DNA of 64,000 nt. Origin: Neoroseomonas oryzicola (GTDB lineage Bacteria; Pseudomonadota; Alphaproteobacteria; Acetobacterales; Acetobacteraceae). The translations under genes were made by a program, and so were the position numbers. The first letter of the stretch is position 1. Each line of letters starts with the position of its first letter. The DNA lies in the NCBI RefSeq assembly GCF_012163135.1, contig NZ_JAAVUP010000002.1, positions 806,001 through 870,000 of the forward strand. Reading direction: 5' to 3'. Under the pieces are notes generated by a model, which saw only the letters and a program-made list of their open reading frames with translations, was not told the origin of the DNA and searched no databases. Positions 8,173 through 15,491 of the stretch are shown here, one piece after another.

Positions 8173-8661
8173 ATGCGACTGTCCACCCGCGGGCGATACG
8201 CCGTGATGGCGATGGTGGAGATGGCCGCCCGCGCGCGGCCCGGCGGCACCTGCGCCAATGGCCGTCCCGTCACCCTCACCGAGGTCGCGCAGGCCCAGCA
8301 CCTGTCCGTGGCCTATCTCGAGCAGCTGTTCGGCCGGCTCCGGCGCGCCGGGCTCGTCGCCTCCGCGCGCGGTCCGGGCGGCGGCTACCGCCTGGCGCGA
8401 CCGGCGACCGAGATCGCCATCGCCGAGGTGGTCGAGGCCGCCGACGAGCCGATCGTGGCGACGCGCTGCGAGGATGGCGGGCCGGGCTGCCTCGGCGGCG
8501 AGCGCTGCATCACCCACGACCTCTGGGCCGAGCTCGGCGACCAGATCCGGCTGTTCCTGCGCGGCATGACGCTGGCCGACGTGATCGACGGCAAAGTGAT
8601 CGGCCGCGCCCAGCCGCCCGCCGGCCGGCCCGAGGATGCGCCGGCCCAGGCGGCGCAGTAG
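8173..8661 (+). CDS. iscR: Rrf2 family iron-sulfur cluster regulator IscR
   Basis: A 162-residue transcription factor that senses iron-sulfur status through a [2Fe-2S] cluster. The N-terminal winged helix begins MRLSTRGRYAVMAMVEMA and includes the recognition region SVAYLEQLFGRLRRAGLV. The cluster ligands are Cys99, Cys106, Cys112 and His115; the first spacing is six residues, where E. coli IscR has five. It heads an operon of two cysteine desulfurases, ferredoxin, tenA and mnmA, which it likely represses when clusters are plentiful. The ATG at 8173 is used; one 24 bp upstream adds residues absent from the family. Confidence 0.92.
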   Translation: MRLSTRGRYAVMAMVEMAARARPGGTCANGRPVTLTEVAQAQHLSVAYLEQLFGRLRRAGLVASARGPGGGYRLARPATEIAIAEVVEAADEPIVATRCEDGGPGCLGGERCITHDLWAELGDQIRLFLRGMTLADVIDGKVIGRAQPPAGRPEDAPAQAAQ

Positions 8662-8665
8662 CGAC

Positions 8666-9754
8666 GTGCTCCTGCTCGACGCCAACGCGACCGAGCCGCT
8701 GCGGCCCGAGGCGCGGGCGGCGGCCATCGCGGGACTCGACCTGCCGGGCAATCCGTCCTCGGTCCATGCGGAGGGGCGGGCGGCGCGGCGGCTGCTCGAG
8801 GACTCGCGCTCGGCCGTGGCGGCCGCCTTCGGCGCGCGGGCGCAGGATGTCGTCTTCACGGCCGGCGGGACGGAGGCGAATGCGCTGGCCGTTCGCGGGC
8901 TCGCGGTCGGCCGTCGCGTGCTCGCCGGTGCGACGGAACACCCCGCCGTGCTGCGCGCGGCGCCGGGCGCCACGCCGCTGCCGGTGCTGGCGGACGGGAC
9001 CGTCGACCTCGCCGCGCTGGAAGCCGCGCTGGCCGGCGGCGCCCCCGCCCTGGTCTGCCTGATGGCCGCGAACAACGAGACCGGCGTGCTCCACCCGATC
9101 GCCGCGGCCGCCGCCATTTGCCGCCGCCATGGCGCGCTGCTGCATGTCGATGCCGTCCAGGCGGCCGGGCGGGTCCCGGTCGCGCTGGGCGAGGCTGACA
9201 GCCTCGCGATATCGGGCCACAAGCTGGGCGGGCCGAAGGGGGCGGGGGCGCTGCTGCTGCGCCCGGGGTTGGACCTCCCGCCGATCTTCGCCGGGGGCGG
9301 ACAGGAACGCGGCCGGCGCGGCGGGACGGAACCATTGCCCGCCATCGCCGGCCTCGCCGCCGCCGTCCGCGCCGCGGTTCCGGAAGGCGCCGGGCCGCTC
9401 GCGGCGCTGCGCGACGCGATCGAGGCGGCCATCGCCGCCATCGCCCCCGAGGTCCGCTTTCCCGGCCGCGAAGCGCCGCGGCTGCCCAACACCACCTCCA
9501 TCCTGCTGCCTGGCGTGCCGGCGGAAACGCAGGTCATCGCGCTCGACCTGGCGGGCGTGCGGGTCTCGGCCGGGGCGGCCTGTTCCTCGGGCAAGGTCGC
9601 GGCGAGCCATGTCCTGGCCGCCATGGGCTTCGGGCCGGAGGCCGGATCGGCCATCCGCGTCTCGCTGCCCTGGAACGCGCCCGACGACGCGGCGGAGCGT
9701 TTCGTCCAGGCGTGGTCGGCCATGCGGTCGCGTCTCTCCCGCCGCGCCGCCTGA
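8666..9754 (+). CDS. Cysteine desulfurase, NifS-like (first of two)
   Basis: PLP enzyme that takes sulfur from cysteine to form an enzyme-bound persulfide. 362 residues from the GTG at 8666 (VLLLDANATEPL), which aligns with the normal family start; an ATG at 8636 inside iscR is in frame and would add ten basic residues. The PLP lysine is Lys186 in SGHKLGGPKG and the catalytic cysteine is Cys306 in GAACSSGK, with a short loop as in NifS/IscS group I. It is about 35 residues shorter than the following IscS and quite diverged from it, so it is not a recent duplicate. It lies 4 bp after iscR. Confidence 0.88.
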   Translation: MLLLDANATEPLRPEARAAAIAGLDLPGNPSSVHAEGRAARRLLEDSRSAVAAAFGARAQDVVFTAGGTEANALAVRGLAVGRRVLAGATEHPAVLRAAPGATPLPVLADGTVDLAALEAALAGGAPALVCLMAANNETGVLHPIAAAAAICRRHGALLHVDAVQAAGRVPVALGEADSLAISGHKLGGPKGAGALLLRPGLDLPPIFAGGGQERGRRGGTEPLPAIAGLAAAVRAAVPEGAGPLAALRDAIEAAIAAIAPEVRFPGREAPRLPNTTSILLPGVPAETQVIALDLAGVRVSAGAACSSGKVAASHVLAAMGFGPEAGSAIRVSLPWNAPDDAAERFVQAWSAMRSRLSRRAA

Positions 9755-9771
9755 AGGGCCATCTTGACGCC

Positions 9772-10962
9772 ATGACCGCCGGACCGAACCGCCCGATCTA
9801 CCTCGACTGCCACGCGACCACGCCGGTCGACCCGCGCGTGCTCGCCGCCATGCGGCCCTGGTGGGAGGAGAACTTCGCCAACCCCGGCAGCGTCGAGCAC
9901 GCCCTGGGCCGCGCGGCCGAGGAAGCGGTCGAGGAGGCGCGCGGATACGTCGCCGAACTGATCGGCGCGGATGCGAAGGAGATCATCCTCACCTCCGGCG
10001 CCACGGAATCGAACAACCTCGCCATCAAGGGCGCGGCGCGCTTCGCCGCGGCACAGGGTTCGGACCGCCGGCGCATCGTCACCGTGGCGACCGAGCACAA
10101 ATGCGTCCTGGAGAGCGTGAAGGCGCTGGCCGGGGAAGGCTTCGAGCCGGTGATCCTGCCGGTCGACGCGAACGGGTTGCTGGACCTCGATGCGCTGCGG
10201 GCGGCGGTGGACGAGACCACGCTGCTCGTCTCGGTCATGGCGGTGAACAACGAGATCGGCGTGATCCAGGACCTCGCCGCGATCGGCGAGGTCGCGAAGG
10301 CCGCCGGCGCCCTGTTCCACACCGATGCCGCCCAGGCCGCCGGGCGCATCCCGCTCGACGTCGAGGAGATCCGCGCCGACCTGATGTCCCTCTCGGGCCA
10401 CAAGATCTACGGGCCCAAGGGGATCGGGGCGCTCTATGTCCGCCGCCGGCCGCGGGTGCGGCTCGCGGCGCTGTTCTCGGGCGGGGGGCAGGAGCGGGGG
10501 CTGCGGTCCGGGACCCTGCCGGCGCCGCTCGTGGTCGGGTTGGGCGAAGCGGCGCGCATCGCCGCGATCGAGGGGATGCTCGATTCCGGGCGCATCGCCG
10601 GGCAGCGGGACCGTTTCCTCGAGGCGCTCACCGCCGCCGTGCCGGGCGTGGCGCTGAATGCGCCGGAGGCCCCCAAGGTGACCGGCAACGTCAACATCGC
10701 CTTCCCCGGGGGCGTCTCGGCCCAGGACATCATGGCCGCCGCGCCCATGGTCTGCGTCTCGACCGGGTCGGCCTGTTCCTCGGCCGAGGTCGAGCCCTCC
10801 TACGTTCTCAAGGCGATCGGGCTGGACGAATCGCGCGCCCGGGCCACCTTGCGGATCGGCATCGGACGCTTTACCTCGCCCGCCGATGTGGACCAGGCCT
10901 CCGCCCTGCTGGCGGAGGCGTGGTCCAGGGCAGTTTCCGGAACAAGCAGGGCGGCGGAGTAG
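9772..10962 (+). CDS. iscS: Cysteine desulfurase IscS
   Basis: 396 residues, IscS subfamily. PLP lysine Lys211 in [10 protein letters not shown], catalytic cysteine Cys335 in [12 protein letters not shown] on the mobile loop. The N-terminus [13 protein letters not shown] is typical of IscS. It would provide persulfide sulfur for cluster assembly and, given mnmA four genes downstream, for 2-thiouridine in tRNA. It is 17 bp after the first desulfurase and 2 bp before the ferredoxin gene. No iscU, iscA, hscB or hscA follows, unlike classical isc operons. Confidence 0.92.
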   Translation: MTAGPNRPIYLDCHATTPVDPRVLAAMRPWWEENFANPGSVEHALGRAAEEAVEEARGYVAELIGADAKEIILTSGATESNNLAIKGAARFAAAQGSDRRRIVTVATEHKCVLESVKALAGEGFEPVILPVDANGLLDLDALRAAVDETTLLVSVMAVNNEIGVIQDLAAIGEVAKAAGALFHTDAAQAAGRIPLDVEEIRADLMSLSGHKIYGPKGIGALYVRRRPRVRLAALFSGGGQERGLRSGTLPAPLVVGLGEAARIAAIEGMLDSGRIAGQRDRFLEALTAAVPGVALNAPEAPKVTGNVNIAFPGGVSAQDIMAAAPMVCVSTGSACSSAEVEPSYVLKAIGLDESRARATLRIGIGRFTSPADVDQASALLAEAWSRAVSGTSRAAE

Positions 10963-10964
10963 CA

Positions 10965-11294
10965 ATGCCGAAGATGGTGTTCGTCGAGCGCGACGGGACG
11001 CGCAAGGAAGTGGATGCGCCGCTCGGCCTGTCCGTGCTCGAGATCGCGCACCGCCATGGCATCGACATCGAGGGCGCCTGCGAGGGCTCGCTCGCCTGCT
11101 CGACCTGCCACGTGATCGTCGATCCGTCCTGGTTCACGAAGCTCGCCGCGCCGACCGAGGACGAGGAGGACATGCTCGACCTGGCCTTCGACCTGCAGGA
11201 GACCTCGCGCCTCGGCTGCCAGATCATCATGACCGAGAAGCTCGACGGGCTCGAGGTCAAGCTGCCCAAGGGCAGCCGCAACGCAGGCGGCTGA
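10965..11294 (+). CDS. fdx: [2Fe-2S] ferredoxin, Isc (adrenodoxin) type
   Basis: A 109-residue plant/vertebrate-type ferredoxin of the Isc class, donating electrons in cluster assembly. The four ligands are Cys39, Cys45, Cys48 ([10 protein letters not shown]) and Cys85 (RLGCQI). The segment [18 protein letters not shown] is the conserved acidic region of Isc ferredoxins. It starts 2 bp after iscS and is followed 1 bp later by the GTG of tenA, so it is inside the operon. Confidence 0.93.
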   Translation: MPKMVFVERDGTRKEVDAPLGLSVLEIAHRHGIDIEGACEGSLACSTCHVIVDPSWFTKLAAPTEDEEDMLDLAFDLQETSRLGCQIIMTEKLDGLEVKLPKGSRNAGG

Positions 11295-11295
11295 C

Positions 11296-12000
11296 GTGGC
11301 GGGCGCGGCGCGCTGGGAGACCGATTTCGGCGCGCCGGGCGGCCTGTTCCGCCGGCTGCGCGCCGAGGCCGCCGAGGCCTGGTCGGGCTACACGTGGCAT
11401 CCCTTCGTGCAGCGCCTGTCGGACGGCACGCTGCCGCTGCCGGCGTTTCGCACCTACCTGATCCAGGACTACCTGTTCCTGATCCACTTCGCCCGCGCCA
11501 AGGCGCTCGCGGTGGTGAAGGGCGAAAGCCTGCAGGCGATGCGCGACAAGGCGGCGGCCGTTCTCGCCATCCTCGACGAGACCAAGCTGCACCTGAAGTA
11601 CTGCGCCGAATGGGGCCTGTCCGAGGGCGACGTCATCGCGACGCCCGAGAGCGCGGAGACGGTCTCCTATACGCGCTGGGTGCTCGACCGCGGGTTGTTC
11701 GGGGACATCCTCGACCTCGAGGTCGCACTGGTGCCGTGCACGGTGGGCTATGGCGAGGTGGCGCTGCGCATCCTCGCCGACCCCGCGCGCCAGGCCGAGG
11801 GCAACGCCTACCAGTCCTGGATCGACACCTACGGGTCCGAGGACTACCAGGCGATGGCCCGCGCCGCGGCCGCGCGCATCGACGCTCTGGGCGAAAGCCA
11901 TGGCGGGACGGCGCGCTTCGGTCGGCTCGCCGCCGACTTCGCCGAAGCCGCACGGCTCGAGCAGCGCTTCTGGCAGCAGGGGCTGGATTTCGCCCGATGA
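11296..12000 (+). CDS. tenA: TenA family protein (aminopyrimidine aminohydrolase type)
   Basis: A 234-residue all-helical protein of the TenA/THI-4 family, which salvages the pyrimidine of thiamine by hydrolysing aminopyrimidine. The likely catalytic cysteine is Cys148 in LVPCTVGYGE, and the N-terminal part has WHPFVQRLSDGTLP and YLIQDYLFL as in the family. It uses a GTG start one base after the ferredoxin stop, and its TGA overlaps the ATG of mnmA. Its place between ferredoxin and a tRNA thiolase is unusual and could reflect thiamine-sulfur linkage (both pathways draw on cysteine desulfurase) or simple operon drift. Confidence 0.85.
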   Translation: MAGAARWETDFGAPGGLFRRLRAEAAEAWSGYTWHPFVQRLSDGTLPLPAFRTYLIQDYLFLIHFARAKALAVVKGESLQAMRDKAAAVLAILDETKLHLKYCAEWGLSEGDVIATPESAETVSYTRWVLDRGLFGDILDLEVALVPCTVGYGEVALRILADPARQAEGNAYQSWIDTYGSEDYQAMARAAAARIDALGESHGGTARFGRLAADFAEAARLEQRFWQQGLDFAR

Positions 12001-13100
12001 GGATCCTCGTCGCCATGTCGGGCGGCGTCGATTCCTCGGTGGTGGCCGGGCTGCTGGCCGAGGAAGGCCACGAGGTCGTCGGCGCCACGCTGCAGCTCTA
12101 TGACCATGGCGCGGCGGTGCAGAAGAAGGGCGCCTGCTGCGCCGGGCAGGACATCCATGATGCGCGCGACGTGGCCGACCGGCTCGGCATCCCGCATTAC
12201 GTGCTGGACCGCGAGCAGGTCTTCCGCCGCGAGGTGATCGAGGATTTCGCCGACACCTATGCCCGCGGCGAGACGCCGGTGCCCTGCATCCGCTGCAACC
12301 AGACGGTGAAGTTCCGCGACCTTGTGGCGCTGGCGCGCGACCTGGGCTGCGAGGCGCTGGCGACGGGGCATTACGCGCGGCGCGTCGAAGGTCCTCAGGG
12401 CGCCGAGCTGCACCGCGCGGCAGACCCGGCGCGGGACCAGTCCTACTTCCTCGCCGCCACGACGCGCGACCAACTGGACTTCGCCCGCTTCCCGCTGGGC
12501 GGCATGGCGGACAAGGCGGCGGTGCGGGCGGTCGCGGCGCGGCTCGGCCTGCCGGTCGCCGAGAAGCCCGACAGCCAGGACATCTGCTTCGTGCCGGCTG
12601 GCCGCTACGATTCGCTGGTCGCGCGCCTGCGTCCGGAGGCGATGGAGCCCGGCGAGGTGGTCCATGCCGATGGCCGCGTGCTCGGCGCGCATGAGGGCAT
12701 CGCGCGCTACACGGTGGGGCAGGGGCGGGGCCTTGGGCCGGCCTCCTGGGACGGTGACGAGCGGCTCTTTGTTGCCGGCGTCGATGCCGGGCGCCGGCGC
12801 ATCCTGGTCGCGCCGCGCGGGTCGCTCGAGACGACGGCGGCGAGCGCCGGCGAGATGAACTGGCTGATCGACCCGCCGGCGGCGCCGCTGCGGTGCGAGG
12901 TGAAGCTGCGGGCGCGGGAGGTGCCGCGGCCGGCGCAGGTGGCCTGGGACGCCGGCGCAGGGCTTGCGCGGATCACGCTGGACGCGCCCGGCATCGTGGC
13001 GCCGGGGCAGGCCTGCGTGCTGTACGATGGCGATCGCGTCCTGGGCGGTGGCTTCCTGCGCGCGCCGGGATCGGTTGACACGGAGCGGGCCGCGGCCTAA
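11997..13100 (+). CDS. mnmA: tRNA-specific 2-thiouridylase MnmA
   Basis: Adds sulfur to U34 in the anticodons of Lys, Glu and Gln tRNAs, using ATP and a persulfide relay. 367 residues; ATP pyrophosphatase loop SGGVDSS at 8-14, catalytic cysteine Cys100 in PCIRCN, and the second catalytic cysteine Cys197 in DSQDICF. The C-terminal half holds the central and beta-barrel domains (YTVGQGRGLG). It starts within the tenA stop (ATGA). It is the last protein gene of the iscR operon and is followed 19 bp later by tRNA-Met. E. coli MnmA receives sulfur through the Tus relay from IscS; here a direct or short relay from the operon's desulfurases is plausible. Confidence 0.95.
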   Translation: MRILVAMSGGVDSSVVAGLLAEEGHEVVGATLQLYDHGAAVQKKGACCAGQDIHDARDVADRLGIPHYVLDREQVFRREVIEDFADTYARGETPVPCIRCNQTVKFRDLVALARDLGCEALATGHYARRVEGPQGAELHRAADPARDQSYFLAATTRDQLDFARFPLGGMADKAAVRAVAARLGLPVAEKPDSQDICFVPAGRYDSLVARLRPEAMEPGEVVHADGRVLGAHEGIARYTVGQGRGLGPASWDGDERLFVAGVDAGRRRILVAPRGSLETTAASAGEMNWLIDPPAAPLRCEVKLRAREVPRPAQVAWDAGAGLARITLDAPGIVAPGQACVLYDGDRVLGGGFLRAPGSVDTERAAA

Positions 13101-13119
13101 CTCGCGCTCCCGTTCGGAT

Positions 13120-13196
13120 GGCGGCGTAGCTCAGCTGGTTAGAGCACGGCACTCATAATGCCGGGGTCAGCGGTTCAAGTCCGCTCGCCGCTACCA
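13120..13196 (+). tRNA. tRNA-Met (anticodon CAT)
   Basis: 77 nt including an encoded CCA. Acceptor stem GGCGGCG pairs with CGCCGCT (first pair G-U), D arm GCTCAGCTGGTTAGAGC, anticodon stem CGGCA/TGCCG with loop CTCATAA, T loop TTCAAGT. The first base pair and the lack of the three G-C pairs of initiator tRNA point to the elongator; a tRNA-Ile with lysidine at C34 would share the CAT anticodon but usually has a different acceptor stem. Confidence 0.9.
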
Positions 13197-13268
13197 TCCT
13201 TCCGGTTCCCGACATCGATGTCGTTCCGCACGGGGCGCCGGCTTCCGCCGCGGAGCCCCGCCGGCACT

Positions 13269-13736
13269 TCAGCGCGCCTTGATCGGCCGCTTGCCGTGGC
13301 TGTCCTGCGGCACGCCGCGGCCGAGCGACATGTGGCTGTGCACGCCGACCCAGCGCCCGTCCGGCTGCTTCTGCAGCACGATCGTCGCGCGGCCGGGACG
13401 GTCGAACTCACTGCCGTCCGGGTTCCAGCCGGTGCTGGTCCAGGGCGTGACGGCGATCGCCATCTTGCCGTCGGGCGAGGCCAGGATCTCGGTGTTCGCG
13501 ATGTCGAAGGCGAAGTCCTTGGTGCGCGGCCAGACGTTGGACCATTGCGTGTCGGTCCAGGCCTGCCGGCTGCGTACCAGCTCCTGGAAGGTGCCGAAGA
13601 TGATGATGTCGTCGTGCCAGAAGGGATAGGCGCTCTTGAAGTCGACCTCGCGCACGCAGGCGGCGAAGCGCTCGAGCCAGTCGGCGATCTCGGCGGTGGT
13701 GGCGGCGTCGGCCACCGGGATGGGCAGGTTGGTCAT
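13269..13736 (-). CDS. NTF2/SnoaL-like domain protein
   Basis: A 155-residue cytoplasmic protein with the NTF2-like (SnoaL/DUF4440) cone fold: DWLERFAACVREVDFKSAYPFW in the first helix and a curved sheet with RATIVLQKQPDGRWVGVHSHMS at the end. Proteins of this type act as isomerases, cyclases or ligand binders, or have no enzyme activity. It is transcribed toward tRNA-Met and lies alone. Function unknown. The start at 13736 gives MTNLPIPVADA; upstream in-frame codons overlap the region of the divergent nuclease gene. Confidence 0.75.
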   Translation of the reverse strand: MTNLPIPVADAATTAEIADWLERFAACVREVDFKSAYPFWHDDIIIFGTFQELVRSRQAWTDTQWSNVWPRTKDFAFDIANTEILASPDGKMAIAVTPWTSTGWNPDGSEFDRPGRATIVLQKQPDGRWVGVHSHMSLGRGVPQDSHGKRPIKAR

Positions 13737-13816
13737 GGCGGGCGGATCCCTGTTCGCTCCCGCAGCGAAGGCCGCGGGCGACAATCGGTCAATGGTGCCC
13801 GCCGCAGCATGTCGCC

Positions 13817-14668
13817 GTGCCGGCATTGGGCTACCCTCGAGCATCGAGAATCGATGAACCGGGACCGGGAAACGACCGCGTGTGGCGACGCCGACGCCAA
13901 TTGCCGCCTGAACTGCGCGACGCCTTGCGTGATGCCGAACGGCGAACGCGGCGGGACCGCAACCGCACGCTGATATGGCGGCTGCGGCCGCTCGGGCGGG
14001 TGCTGGCGCCGGTGGCCGCAGGGCTGGCCTTGCTTGGCGGTTTCGTTGCCTGGCAGGCGCGGATGGTCGCGACGAATCCCGGACAGGCACAGTCCTCTGC
14101 GTCCGTAGCGGCGCGACCCCCGGCGGCCCCGCCGTCCACGCCGACGACCGTCGCTCCGCCACCCGCCGCCCCGCCCGGCGGCCTGCCGCGCGTCGTCTAC
14201 GGCCCGGTCCCCGAGGCGCCGGAGCCGGCCGCGCCTGCGGTCCAGCCAGCGGCCACGCGCTTTTCCGTCCGTCCCGCCGTCATCGACGGGGACACGCTCG
14301 CCGCCGGCACCGATCGCCTGCGCATCCACGGCATCGACGCGCCCGAGATGGACCAGACCTGCCAGCGCCGCGGCGGCACCTATCCCTGCGGCAGCGCGGC
14401 GCGCGACGCCATGGTCGCCATCGTCGGCCGCGGCGGCCTGACCTGCGAGGCGCTCGACACCGACCGCTACGGCCGCAGCGTCGTGCGCTGCGTGACCGAC
14501 CGCGGCACCGACATCGGCGCGGAACTGGTGCGGCAGGGCTGGGCGGTCGCCTTTCGGCGCTTCTCGCTCGACTACGTCGCGCAGGAGGCGGACGCGCGGG
14601 CCGCGCGGCGGGGCATCTGGGAAGGCAGCTTCATGGACCCGTCCGACTGGCGGGCGCGCAGCCGGTAG
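13817..14668 (+). CDS. Membrane-anchored thermonuclease (SNase) family protein
   Basis: A staphylococcal-nuclease-like protein of about 283 residues. The N-terminal 50 residues are very basic and arginine-rich, followed by a transmembrane helix (about 57-77), a proline/alanine-rich linker (about 85-150) and the nuclease domain from about 155. The nuclease has VIDGDTLAAG, IHGIDAPEMDQTC and DRYGRSVVRC, which hold the calcium-binding aspartates and catalytic arginine positions. The layout suggests an extracytoplasmic nuclease held in the inner membrane. The start is uncertain: GTG at 13817 or in-frame GTG at 13880 (VWRRRRQLPPEL); both lack a strong ribosome binding site. Confidence 0.78.
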   Translation: MPALGYPRASRIDEPGPGNDRVWRRRRQLPPELRDALRDAERRTRRDRNRTLIWRLRPLGRVLAPVAAGLALLGGFVAWQARMVATNPGQAQSSASVAARPPAAPPSTPTTVAPPPAAPPGGLPRVVYGPVPEAPEPAAPAVQPAATRFSVRPAVIDGDTLAAGTDRLRIHGIDAPEMDQTCQRRGGTYPCGSAARDAMVAIVGRGGLTCEALDTDRYGRSVVRCVTDRGTDIGAELVRQGWAVAFRRFSLDYVAQEADARAARRGIWEGSFMDPSDWRARSR

Positions 14669-14672
14669 GCGC

Positions 14673-15452
14673 CTACGCCTCGATCCGCGACATGGTCGGT
14701 TCCACGGCGACGGGCGGGGTGTCGCCCAGCACGCGCCAAGCGCCACCGGTGAGCACCTCGCTCGGCCGGAAGCGCGCCTTGTAGGCCATCTTGCGGCTCT
14801 CCGGGACCCAATAACCCAGGTAGACGTAGGGAAGGCCCAGCTCCCGCGCCCGGTCCACCAGCCACAGCACCGCATGTGTGCCGAGGGACCGCTTCTCGAG
14901 CATCGGGTCGTAGAAGGAATAGACCGCCGAGAGACCGTCCGAGAGCCGGTCGGTCAGGCAGCCGCCGAGCAGCCGGTCGGTGGCGTCGCGGAACTCGACC
15001 ACGGTCGTCGTGATCGGCGTGTCCTCGACCATGGCGCGGTAGTCGTAGAAGCCCATCGCCGCCATGTCGCCATCGGCGTGGCGGGCCTTCTGGTAGCGGT
15101 GGAACAGGGCAAACTGCTCGGCCGTCGCGCGCGCGGGCATCTCGATCGCGGAGACGTCGGCATTGTCGCGGGCGATGCGGCGCTGGGTGCGGTCGGGCTC
15201 GAAGGCGCCGGCGACGATGCGGATCGGGATGCAGGCCTGGCAGCCCGGGCAGACCGGCGAATAGGCGATGTTGTGGCTGCGGCGGAACCCGGCGCGGGAG
15301 AGCCGGTCGTGCAGCGCCTCGGCCTCGGCGCCGGACAGTTCGGTCACGATCTTCCGTTCCGTCCGTCCGGCCAGGTAGGGGCAGGGCAGGGGCGCGGTCG
15401 TGTAGAAGAACTGCGGGCGGCGGTTGGGGCGCTGGAGCATCTCGGAAGCCAC
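14673..15452 (-). CDS. bpt: Aminoacyl-tRNA-protein transferase (Bpt/ATE family)
   Basis: Moves leucine or arginine from tRNA to the N-terminal acidic residue of proteins, marking them for ClpAP through the N-degron pathway. 259 residues. It has the family's cysteine-rich signature YSPVCPGCQACIPIRI (about 64-79) and the GNAT-like C-terminal segment AVYSFYDP, then LGLPYVYLGYWVPESRKMAYKA. Proteobacterial members of this size are generally leucyl-transferases of the Bpt type, though often labelled arginyltransferase. It is the last gene of a minus-strand pair with the penicillin-acylase gene, 39 bp upstream, and converges on the nuclease gene with a 4-bp gap. Confidence 0.9.
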   Translation of the reverse strand: MASEMLQRPNRRPQFFYTTAPLPCPYLAGRTERKIVTELSGAEAEALHDRLSRAGFRRSHNIAYSPVCPGCQACIPIRIVAGAFEPDRTQRRIARDNADVSAIEMPARATAEQFALFHRYQKARHADGDMAAMGFYDYRAMVEDTPITTTVVEFRDATDRLLGGCLTDRLSDGLSAVYSFYDPMLEKRSLGTHAVLWLVDRARELGLPYVYLGYWVPESRKMAYKARFRPSEVLTGGAWRVLGDTPPVAVEPTMSRIEA

Positions 15453-15491
15453 AGTGTCGGCCCGCCGCGCGCCGGAATCAACCGCCCCGCG

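Noticed and set aside
7888..10965. A 1025-codon open frame on the minus strand across iscR and the cysteine desulfurases
   Set aside because: It is antisense to well-supported genes, its product is low-complexity Arg/Gly/Asp-rich text, and such shadows are expected in a very GC-rich genome.
13201..13268. GACATCGATGTC palindrome after tRNA-Met as a regulatory site
   Set aside because: A 12-bp palindrome can arise by chance and it lies downstream of both adjacent genes.
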